From Pseudomonadota bacterium (GTDB lineage: Bacteria > Bdellovibrionota > Oligoflexia > Oligoflexales > Oligoflexaceae), in NCBI GenBank assembly GCA_029556045.1, contig JAKQGS010000230.1, positions 1-8,640 on the forward strand: a stretch of 8,640 nt of DNA, read 5' to 3'. Each line of letters begins with the position of its first letter. Within the stretch, counting starts at the first letter, position 1. The position numbers and the translations under genes are program-made. Positions 1 through 6,436 of the stretch are shown here, in pieces. Below the pieces are notes generated by a model. That model had not been told where the DNA came from. It searched no databases and was given only the letters and a program-made list of their open reading frames with translations.

Positions 1-1191
1 GGCCCCATTGGCGGCGGCAATATCGAGGTCTTTGCGGGCCGCCGCTTTAAAGAGTTTCAGGTGTTCCTGTGGACTTGGGATACGTAATGACACCGATCGG
101 ATCACCTCGCCGGGCTTTAGGTCTAAGGTGCGGTAGCCCTGGTAGAATGCCGTCAAAGGGATTTCGCGCTCGCGGCGGGATGAGGTGACCGTGACGGCAC
201 CATCCGCCACCATCAGAAAAGGCAGCGTATCGCCGATGGGGGAGCCATTAGCAATATTGCCCACCAGAGTTGCGGTGTGTTTGATCTGCGGCGAAGCAAA
301 CACATCCAACAGGTGACTGAATTCGGGGATCAGTTCGAGGCAGGCCTGTCGCACCTGCTCCAGCGTGGCTCTGGCCCCGATGGTAAGCGTATTGCCGCGC
401 TTTTGAATCCGGTCCAGGTCGGGGATGAGATGTAGGCTGATCCCGTGGCCTACGGATTTTTTCCCCTTGTTCACCATGACCCCAAAGTCGGTGGAAGATG
501 CCAGAATCGCAGCTTCGGGGTTTTTTTGGCGCAGTCGGGCAGCATCCTCCAGGGTAAGAGGTGCCCAGATTTTACCGCCGCTCCAGTCGAGTTGAATTGG
601 TTGTTTGTGCAACGAGCGAAGACCGCGCTGCAAGGGGGTGGTCACGAAACGCTCCGCTAAGGAAGGTTCGTTGTCAGGCGTTACAGCATGGCCGGCTTCC
701 AGGATGGGGGTATATCCGGTGCAACGGCAGAGGTTTCCCGTCAGCGCGTTTTTGACTGATGCCGGCGTGGGTGGACAGTTTCGCTCGCGGCACTTTTCCA
801 TAAAACCCGTCAGGGCCATCACAATTCCTGGAGTGCAGTAGCCGCATTGGCTGCCGTGGCATTTTACCATAGCCTCCTGCACCGGAGTCATGGTGTCTGC
901 CGACCCCAGCCCTTCGATGGTGATCAAGGCACAGCCGTCCATTTGTGCCACCAAGGTGATGCAAGCATTGATAGCTTCAAAACGCCAGGGATCCGACGCT
1001 TTGCGAGGGGGACGGGCTCGTAGCACCGTGCAGGCGCCGCAGTCCCCTTCGGCGCAGACCACCTTGGTGCCGGTGAGACCGGCACGACGGCGCAGGTAAT
1101 CCGCCAGCATCATGAAGGCATCGTCCCCCTGCACGGTATGCAGGAGGCCGTTGAGGGCAAAACCAATGACGGAACGACTCGGGGAACCCAT
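1..1191 (-). CDS. xdhA: Xanthine dehydrogenase small subunit (Fe-S/FAD), 3' end outside window
   Basis: This subunit passes electrons from the molybdenum site of the large subunit, through two [2Fe-2S] clusters, to FAD and NAD+ during oxidation of hypoxanthine and xanthine to urate in the cytoplasm. The frame is open for 397 codons from ATG 1191-1189 to the window edge. The plant-ferredoxin-like cluster ligands are Cys46, Cys51, Cys54 and Cys77. The second cluster ligands are Cys116, Cys119, Cys155 and Cys157, in CGYCTPG and NLCRCTGY. The FAD domain begins near residue 205, with the STDFG segment at about 233-237 and NIANGSPIGD at 312-321. Family members run about 460-490 residues, so roughly 70-90 are missing. 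The ATG is the first start after an in-frame TGA and has a GAGG about 8 nt upstream. The FAD signature reads ASSTD where AGATD or AGGTD is usual. Genes for the large subunit and maturation factor would be expected beyond position 1 but are not visible. Confidence 0.95.
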   Translation of the reverse strand, partial: MGSPSRSVIGFALNGLLHTVQGDDAFMMLADYLRRRAGLTGTKVVCAEGDCGACTVLRARPPRKASDPWRFEAINACITLVAQMDGCALITIEGLGSADTMTPVQEAMVKCHGSQCGYCTPGIVMALTGFMEKCRERNCPPTPASVKNALTGNLCRCTGYTPILEAGHAVTPDNEPSLAERFVTTPLQRGLRSLHKQPIQLDWSGGKIWAPLTLEDAARLRQKNPEAAILASSTDFGVMVNKGKKSVGHGISLHLIPDLDRIQKRGNTLTIGARATLEQVRQACLELIPEFSHLLDVFASPQIKHTATLVGNIANGSPIGDTLPFLMVADGAVTVTSSRREREIPLTAFYQGYRTLDLKPGEVIRSVSLRIPSPQEHLKLFKAAARKDLDIAAANGA

Positions 1192-1502
1192 GTCTAGACC
1201 TCATCTGCAAAAGGGCCGCCGCCGCAGGGCGTGTCCGCATTTCGCCCGAATACTGTGTTGCTCAAGCCATTCAGTCCTCGCCTACCCACATAAGGTATGT
1301 CTCGTCCCTCAAGACTTTCGCGCCTTGTCTCGAGCGAAATGAGGACTCGCCCTAAAATCTATCGGAAATTTAATGATAAGGTTACCCGGTTCTTCATGTG
1401 GGGTCAATGCGCAGAGAGCGGAAATCATTATTTAAATTGCGGAAATGGGGTGAAACGACTACACTTGGCCCTGTTCACCCCTTGGGACATGAAAGGATCT
1501 CC
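1192..1502. other. Divergent intergenic region between xdhA and the antiporter gene
   Basis: These 311 bases separate two divergent genes and contain no convincing small gene; the open frames here are short and show no recognisable protein features. The stretch must hold the promoters for both directions. I could not find a -35/-10 pair with good spacing: TTGTCT at 1325 and TAAAAT at 1353 are 22 nt apart, which is too far. It does contain inverted repeats: ACATA-AGG-TATGT at 1288-1300, TTTCGC-N12-GCGAAA at 1316-1339, and a longer one at 1447-1481 listed separately. Confidence 0.6.
1447..1481 (+). promoter_or_regulatory. 8-bp inverted repeat (leader hairpin or operator) before the antiporter gene
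   Basis: GGGGTGAA at 1447-1454 and its exact reverse complement TTCACCCC at 1474-1481 are separated by 19 nt. The right arm ends 11 nt before the AAGGA ribosome-binding site of the antiporter gene. As RNA it could form a stem-loop close to the ribosome-binding site. As DNA, the arm spacing of about 27 nt centre to centre could suit a regulator binding two sites. It lacks a U-tract, so it is not an ordinary terminator. The function is inferred. Confidence 0.4.
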
Positions 1503-3737
1503 ATGCATCTGGCCCCCCTCATTCAGGATCTAGCCATTATCCTGGGATTGGCGGCGGTGACCTCCCTGATATTTCGGCGCCTCAAACAACCGGTTGTTTT
1601 GGGCTACATCCTGGCGGGACTGATCGTCAGTCCCCATACGCCGGGTATACGCATCCTCGATTATGCCAGTGTCAAGGTCTGGGCCGAACTGGGTGTGATC
1701 TTCCTGATGTTTTCCCTTGGGCTGGAATTTAGCTTCCGCCGTCTTCTGCAGATCGGGCCGACGGCCGTCATCAACGGGGTGATTGAAATCACCATTATGC
1801 TGGTGCTGGGATACTCCGCCGCCAATTTTTTGGGTTGGAGCCATAATAGCGGTTTGTTTCTCGGGGGCATGGTCGCTATCAGCTCCACCACCATTATCGT
1901 CAAAGCCTTCGATGAACTGCAGCTGCGGGGGCGACGGTTTGCGGACGTGGTGCTGGGGATTTTAATCATCGAAGACATCGCGGCGATTTTAATTCTGGTG
2001 GTCCTGTCGTCCTTTGCAACCGGCAATAACGATATCGGACCGTGGTTTGTGGGGCAGGCGATCCTCAAGCTGTTTTTTGTGGTGGGTTCATGGTTTTTCG
2101 TGGGCATGGTGATGGTGCCTCGGTTTCTCAAAACCGTGGTGCGCTATGGGACCCATGAGATGCTGACCCTCACAGCGGTGGCTCTGTGCCTGGGGCTGGT
2201 GGCCCTGGCTGCCTCCTTCGAATACTCCGTGGCACTGGGGGCATTCATGATGGGCTCCATTCTGGCGGAGACCCGGGACGGACAAAAGGTGGACCACCTG
2301 GTTGCCCCGTTGAAGGATATTTTTGGCGCCGTGTTTTTCGTGTCGGTGGGTATGCTGGTGGACCCTGCGGTGTTGATGCGGCAGTGGAGGCTGGTGCTGC
2401 TGATAACGGCAATGGTGCTGATCGGCAAGCTGTTTGCGGTTCATTGGGGCGCTCTGGCGGCGGGTCAGTCCCGCAAAAACGCGGTACGCATCAGTTTCTC
2501 CATGGCCCAGATCGGTGAGTTTTCGTTTATCATCGCCACCCTCGGGCTGACGCTGGGGGTACTGGCAGCGGATGTGTATCCGGTGATTATTTTCGCTTCA
2601 TTGCTCACCACCTTTATGACCCCTTATCTGATGCGGGCGGCGGAACCGTTTGCGAATCTGGCGGATCGCCATCTGCCGGCGGGGATCAATCGTTTTTTTG
2701 ATGGTTATGCGGTTTGGATGGAGCGCCGGTTGTCGTCCCCCACCGAAAAGAAAGTTCTCTATAACGCCATGCTGCGATGGGTGGCCAGTGTGGTGGTCAT
2801 CACCGCTATTTTTGCCGTGGTGAAGTGGCTGGTGCAGCCGAGTCTGTCCCGCTTCCCGTGGCTTTCCCCCGAATGGGTGGACTGGGTGGCCTGGTTGATC
2901 GCCATGCTGGCCGCCAGCCCCTTTGTGGGTGCCATGCTCTTTACCGGCGTGCAGTGGATACCGGGCAACAGTGACGACCACCACCATCCCCTTCACTCCG
3001 GTCGTTCCAATGCCTGGATCGGCGGGGTGGCTGCAACCCTGCTGGTTGGTATATTGAGCCAGCAGTTTTTAAGCTTATATGTGTCGTTTGGTCTGACGCT
3101 GGTGATGGTTGTGGTGCTGGGGTTCTTCCTGCGTCGTCGTATTATCACCCGGTATCACTGGTTTGAAAAACAGTTTCTCGCTGGTTTTTCTGCCGGAGGC
3201 TCGGTGTTGAAGTCGCCAAAACTGGCGAAAAGCCTTTCTCCCTGGGGAGCCCAGCTGACCGAAGTGGAAATCGCTCCCGAATCACCAGCGCTGGGAAAAT
3301 CACTGGAGGAGTTGGGGCTGCGTGAAAAGTTTGGCGTGAATGTGATCTGTATTCAGAGGGGAGATCGTTTGATTGCACCGCCGGTGCCAAAAGAACGGCT
3401 TTTTCCCATGGACCAGCTTCTGGTGTTTGGTGAAGAAGCCGGTATCGCCGGGTTTATGCGGGAGTATATTGAAACCCAGCCCTCTGAACTACCGCCTCAG
3501 ACAGATATGGAAGCCTACCAGATCTATATCCTCAATATTGAAGAGGGTCATTCCCTGTGTGGTAAATCCATCCGGCAGTCCCGTCTGCGGGAGGATCATA
3601 GCAGTATTGTGGTGGGGCTGGAGCGGCAGGGGCAGCGGATACAAAATCCCCATTCGGACACCCGCATCGAGGCGGGTGATGCCCTTTGGATCGTTGGTGA
3701 CAAGGAAAAAGTGGAGTCCATGGTGGCATCCTGGTGA
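1503..3737 (+). CDS. CPA2 cation:proton antiporter (Kef-like) with two C-terminal RCK_C domains
   Basis: This is an inner-membrane monovalent cation (K+ or Na+)/H+ antiporter of the Kef-like CPA2 group, 744 residues. Residues about 5-385 form the exchanger domain of 12 or so hydrophobic segments. It includes the TM segment SSTTIIVK at 127-134 and the ion-site segment IIEDIAAI with Glu157-Asp158, where E. coli KefB/KefC have Gln-Asp. Residues about 420-560 add roughly four more hydrophobic segments, with a His-rich loop (DDHHHPLH, 491-498). Two RCK_C (TrkA-C) domains follow, about 582-655 and 669-744. No Rossmann RCK_N domain with a GxGxxG motif is seen. The frame extends upstream to 1398, but ATG 1503 has AAGGA 5 nt before it and begins the first hydrophobic segment. 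The next gene follows after 21 nt, probably in one operon. Ion specificity cannot be read from the sequence, so no symbol is given. Confidence 0.9.
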   Translation: MHLAPLIQDLAIILGLAAVTSLIFRRLKQPVVLGYILAGLIVSPHTPGIRILDYASVKVWAELGVIFLMFSLGLEFSFRRLLQIGPTAVINGVIEITIMLVLGYSAANFLGWSHNSGLFLGGMVAISSTTIIVKAFDELQLRGRRFADVVLGILIIEDIAAILILVVLSSFATGNNDIGPWFVGQAILKLFFVVGSWFFVGMVMVPRFLKTVVRYGTHEMLTLTAVALCLGLVALAASFEYSVALGAFMMGSILAETRDGQKVDHLVAPLKDIFGAVFFVSVGMLVDPAVLMRQWRLVLLITAMVLIGKLFAVHWGALAAGQSRKNAVRISFSMAQIGEFSFIIATLGLTLGVLAADVYPVIIFASLLTTFMTPYLMRAAEPFANLADRHLPAGINRFFDGYAVWMERRLSSPTEKKVLYNAMLRWVASVVVITAIFAVVKWLVQPSLSRFPWLSPEWVDWVAWLIAMLAASPFVGAMLFTGVQWIPGNSDDHHHPLHSGRSNAWIGGVAATLLVGILSQQFLSLYVSFGLTLVMVVVLGFFLRRRIITRYHWFEKQFLAGFSAGGSVLKSPKLAKSLSPWGAQLTEVEIAPESPALGKSLEELGLREKFGVNVICIQRGDRLIAPPVPKERLFPMDQLLVFGEEAGIAGFMREYIETQPSELPPQTDMEAYQIYILNIEEGHSLCGKSIRQSRLREDHSSIVVGLERQGQRIQNPHSDTRIEAGDALWIVGDKEKVESMVASW

Positions 3738-3746
3738 ACGTATAGC

Positions 3747-3754
3747 TTGGAGGT
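3747..3754 (+). promoter_or_regulatory. Strong ribosome-binding site for the PhnA-like gene
   Basis: TTGGAGGT lies in the 21-nt gap after the antiporter stop, with GGAGG 5 nt before ATG 3759. The TTG at 3747 could be read as an in-frame start, but it is part of this Shine-Dalgarno site. This settles the start at 3759 and favours translation from a shared transcript. Confidence 0.8.
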
Positions 3755-3758
3755 GAAT

Positions 3759-4337
3759 ATGAGTTTGCAGGAAGAATTGATGACACGCAGTGAGGGACGG
3801 TGTGAACTCTGCACCGGGACCGAGGATCTGGCTCCCTATGGCGTGGCCCCCAAAAATGGCGACATCGCTGACCATGCGGTAATGCTGTGTGGCAAGTGTC
3901 GCGGGCAGTTGCAAAACACGGCAACCATGGAAGAGGGGCATTGGCAGGCCGTGTCCCAGACCATGTGGAGCGAACATGCTCCCGTGCAGGTGATGGTCTG
4001 GCGGGTTCTCCATGCTTTTAAAGGACAGGGGTGGGCGCAGGATCTCGTGGATCAGCTGTATTTGGACGATGCGGTGCGGGAATGGGCTCAGTCCACCCCC
4101 ATCAACCGGGAAACACCGGATGATGGCCCGGTGACCCGCGATAGCAATGGTACCGTTCTGCAGGAAGGCGATGCGGTCACCCTCATCAAAGATCTCGATG
4201 TCAAAGGCGCTAACTTTACCGCCAAACGCGGTACCATGGTGAAGGGCATCGCTCTCACCGGCGATCCTGGGCTGATCGAAGGGCGTGTGAACGGTATCAA
4301 GATTGTGTTGAAGACGGAATTTCTCAAAAAAGCCTGA
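3759..4337 (+). CDS. PhnA/YjdM family zinc-ribbon protein
   Basis: This is a cytoplasmic protein of 192 residues from the PhnA/YjdM family. The family took its name from the E. coli phosphonate locus, but it has no established role in phosphonate breakdown; the molecular function is uncertain. The N-terminus has a likely zinc ribbon, CELC (Cys15, Cys18) and CGKC (Cys44, Cys47). The middle (about 60-120) is rich in Trp and is probably helical. The C-terminus (about 124-192) is the conserved PhnA domain with DSNGTVLQEGD and KDLDVKGA, ending in KTEFLKKA. E. coli PhnA is about 111 residues; the difference here lies mostly in the segment between zinc ribbon and C-terminal domain. It follows the antiporter gene closely, and no phosphonate genes are in view, so a link to cation or pH homeostasis is a context guess only. 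Confidence 0.9.
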   Translation: MSLQEELMTRSEGRCELCTGTEDLAPYGVAPKNGDIADHAVMLCGKCRGQLQNTATMEEGHWQAVSQTMWSEHAPVQVMVWRVLHAFKGQGWAQDLVDQLYLDDAVREWAQSTPINRETPDDGPVTRDSNGTVLQEGDAVTLIKDLDVKGANFTAKRGTMVKGIALTGDPGLIEGRVNGIKIVLKTEFLKKA

Positions 4338-4345
4338 CGCAGCTT
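4326..4345 (-). terminator. Probable intrinsic terminator of the kinase gene, inside the PhnA gene end
   Basis: On the minus strand, AAGCTG, loop CGT and CAG(G)CTT form a six-pair stem with one bulged G, followed directly by a T run (plus-strand A run 4326-4331). The stem covers part of the kinase stop codon and the last codons of the PhnA gene. The two convergent genes are only 6 nt apart, so a terminator has to overlap coding sequence. On the plus strand the hairpin has no U-tract, so it would serve the kinase gene only. Confidence 0.4.
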
Positions 4346-6245
4346 ATGAGCTGGTGGAAACCCTTGCGGTATCCTGCTGCAGGGGGAATTCCATCACAAA
4401 ACGCGTATGTGTCGTCTGGGCATCGTAGTAAAGACGACCTTCCATGCTGGCCATGATGCCCTGCGAGATATTGAGTCCGAGTCCCGTGCCTTTGCCTGGG
4501 GTCTTTGTGGTAAAAAACGGTTGCATCATCTTGTCGGCGATCAATTTAGGGATGCGTGGCCCTGAATCGGTTACCGCAATGACCGCGTGGTTGTCGACAA
4601 TACGGGCCATCACGTGGATCCATCGCTTGGGCTGACCTTCGGTGGCATCGATGGCGTTGTTGATGAGATTCAACAGGACCTGCGAGAGCTGAATGGGTTT
4701 GCCAAGAAATGAACCATCGTTGTCGATGACTGTGGTGATGGTAATGTCGCCGGCCTCAAGGCGCATTTGTGCAAAGTCGATTGTTTCACTCACAAGCATG
4801 CGCAGGGATAATGAAGCCGGTGATTCGCCTTCCGCATGATGGGAAAAACTCTGCAATCCTTTGACAATGCGAGCGATGCGGAATGCTGTTTCCTGAATCC
4901 TGTCGACGCTTTGCCGGATTTGATCGGTGGCGGTGGGATCCTTTCTGAGCTGGCGTTTGATGTGATCGGTCATCCCGGAGATAATAGCCAGGGGATTATT
5001 GATTTCGTGAGCCACGCCGGTGGCCATCTCCCCCAGGGCATGCATTTTGGCGGCATGCTGCGAGCGGGCCCTTTCAGCATCCAGGGCGGCTGACATGGCG
5101 TTGGCCAGGTTTTGCGCCTTTTGGCGAATCACTTCGATCATGCTGATGTAAGTGCTGAGAAATAGAACCAGCAGTGTCAAACTCAGAAGCAAAAATGGTG
5201 TCACCGTTTCCTGGGTATAGCGGCCCATCTCCTGGTTTTGAGTGCGTTGATACGATTCTACCAAAAACATGACGATAGCTGCCAGACCCCATCCGATAAC
5301 CAAAGGCCACCGGGATTGTTGCAGCATGTCTTCCCGTTGCAGGAGTCTGATGATGCTATACCAGAGGAAGCAGGCAAAAATCCTGACCTGGATCAGGAGA
5401 AGACGACTGTTGCGGTCGATTTCAGGATGATGCAGGTCCTCCCAGATAGCGGAACCGATGATAACGCTGGCCAGGGCCAGCAGAGAGAGCCATAGGAAAA
5501 CGGCAGGTGTTCGGCGAGCCAGCAGTGGCACCAAAAGGAGTCCCAATATGATGGCAGAATCACCATAGTATTGGGGTGCCAGCACCAGGTATAGGGTCGC
5601 TGGAGCCAGCAGAGTGGTGAGCGATGCCAGGTGGCTCGGGGTGATGCGAGGGGTTGTAAAACTCTGCCTGAGAGTTTCGGGGAAGTGATGCCAGGGAATC
5701 GACCAGAGGGAATTTAGCAGGGGGAAGACGAGGAGAACACCGAGGTAATTGCCGGTAAACCAAGTGAGAGTATTCCGCGGCAGATCAGCTAAAGTAATGG
5801 TGTTTCCGAGAGAAAGAGCCAGAGTGCCGATGATTGCGGAGATCAGGCAGCCAAGGGCTGTTATGAAATTGCGGGCTATAAATTCCTGAAAGGCGTTCTT
5901 TTGGTCCTTAGGGCGCTGTAACCAGCGGTGGAATAGAATGGTGATTGTCAGGGCTTCAGAGGTGTTGCCAGCAGCGATAGCCATTGCGACCGGTAGGTTG
6001 GCGCCCGTTACCAGGTCCAGCAATAAAACGCACAAAAACGTCAGGATGGCACCGGAAAATCCCAGGCGATAAACCGCAAATACCGAGATCCCGGCAGCCG
6101 GCCATATTGGTGTTACAAAATTATTGAGGGAGGCCAGTTGGATGCCTCCAAACGCTGTCACAAGATATAAAGCGGCCAGCAGAACGATCTCCCCCAGACG
6201 GTGACCATCCTCCCAAAACTTTCGTTGGCGTAAAGATTCGTTCAT
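4344..6245 (-). CDS. MASE1-domain membrane sensor histidine kinase
   Basis: This is an inner-membrane sensor kinase of 633 residues expected to autophosphorylate on His and pass the phosphate to an unidentified response regulator. Residues about 14-290 form a MASE1 sensor of about eight membrane segments, including the typical NNFVTPIWPAAGISV. Two more hydrophobic segments follow at about 310-370, then a helical linker rich in Ala, Arg and Glu. The HisKA domain has the phosphoacceptor His413 in HEINNPL. The HATPase domain has an N-box with NN at 529-530, an F-box (PFFTTK) and an intact G2 box (GKGTGLGL). The G1 box is altered: DSGPRIP at 560-566 has Arg564 where the family has Gly. No receiver domain is attached. 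A TTG at 6302 could add 19 residues but lacks a ribosome-binding site; ATG 6245 has a weak AGGT upstream and is preferred. It is divergent from the HTH-TPR gene. The signal sensed is unknown. Confidence 0.9.
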   Translation of the reverse strand: MNESLRQRKFWEDGHRLGEIVLLAALYLVTAFGGIQLASLNNFVTPIWPAAGISVFAVYRLGFSGAILTFLCVLLLDLVTGANLPVAMAIAAGNTSEALTITILFHRWLQRPKDQKNAFQEFIARNFITALGCLISAIIGTLALSLGNTITLADLPRNTLTWFTGNYLGVLLVFPLLNSLWSIPWHHFPETLRQSFTTPRITPSHLASLTTLLAPATLYLVLAPQYYGDSAIILGLLLVPLLARRTPAVFLWLSLLALASVIIGSAIWEDLHHPEIDRNSRLLLIQVRIFACFLWYSIIRLLQREDMLQQSRWPLVIGWGLAAIVMFLVESYQRTQNQEMGRYTQETVTPFLLLSLTLLVLFLSTYISMIEVIRQKAQNLANAMSAALDAERARSQHAAKMHALGEMATGVAHEINNPLAIISGMTDHIKRQLRKDPTATDQIRQSVDRIQETAFRIARIVKGLQSFSHHAEGESPASLSLRMLVSETIDFAQMRLEAGDITITTVIDNDGSFLGKPIQLSQVLLNLINNAIDATEGQPKRWIHVMARIVDNHAVIAVTDSGPRIPKLIADKMMQPFFTTKTPGKGTGLGLNISQGIMASMEGRLYYDAQTTHTRFVMEFPLQQDTARVSTSS

Positions 6246-6386
6246 GTGGTTACCTGCCCGGGGGTTCAATACCCAAAGAAAGGTTTCGGAAGTTTTTGCC
6301 AAAGTTTAAATTACTCTTTGGTCTGAATGGATGCGGGAAAAGCTCGGTCTGGGGCTGGAGCATCGGCGACGGATGCCGCGAATGTG

Positions 6387-6395
6387 TGGTAATTT
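6387..6395 (+). promoter_or_regulatory. Candidate extended -10 promoter for the HTH-TPR gene
   Basis: TGG-TAATTT fits an extended -10 element (TGn before the hexamer, 6390-6395). The spot where a -35 element should lie, near 6367-6372, is GC-rich and does not match. The transcript would start near 6402, leaving a leader of about 35 nt. This assignment is tentative. Confidence 0.3.
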
Positions 6396-6400
6396 ATTAG

Positions 6401-6413
6401 GGAACGAAGTTCC
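6401..6413. promoter_or_regulatory. Palindrome at the predicted start of the HTH-TPR transcript
   Basis: GGAAC-GAA-GTTCC is a perfect 5-bp inverted repeat with a 3-nt centre. It lies just downstream of the candidate -10 element and 23 nt before ATG 6437. XRE-type repressors often bind short palindromes over their own promoter, so this is a reasonable candidate autoregulatory operator. Binding is inferred. Confidence 0.35.
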
Positions 6414-6436
6414 TGTTTCCTGCAAACAGCAATCAC

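Larger units (their letters stand above)
6246..6436. promoter_or_regulatory. Divergent control region between kinase and HTH-TPR genes
   Basis: This stretch separates divergent regulators and probably carries both promoters. It holds CCAAAG (6299-6304) and CTTTGG (6316-6321) as an inverted repeat with an 11-nt AT-rich spacer; a further direct CCAAAG lies at 6273-6278. Towards the HTH gene there is an extended -10-like sequence and a second palindrome, listed separately. No good sigma70 -35/-10 pair was found for the kinase direction. Confidence 0.4.

Noticed and set aside
1325..1358. TTGTCT and TAAAAT as a promoter for the antiporter
   Set aside because: The spacing of 22 nt is too long for a sigma70 promoter.
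1398..1502. A 35-residue N-terminal extension of the antiporter starting at 1398
   Set aside because: It is polar and Arg-rich, has no ribosome-binding site, and overlaps the inverted repeat at 1447-1481. ATG 1503 has AAGGA at the right distance and starts the membrane domain.
1661..2131. Long minus-strand frames opposite the antiporter gene
   Set aside because: They are shadows of a GC-rich membrane protein gene; their translations are low-complexity, rich in Thr, Pro or His, and match no family.
6246..6302. TTG start at 6302 for the kinase
   Set aside because: No Shine-Dalgarno site precedes it, and the extra 19 residues lie over the CCAAAG inverted repeat. ATG 6245 is the simpler choice, although its own ribosome-binding site is weak.
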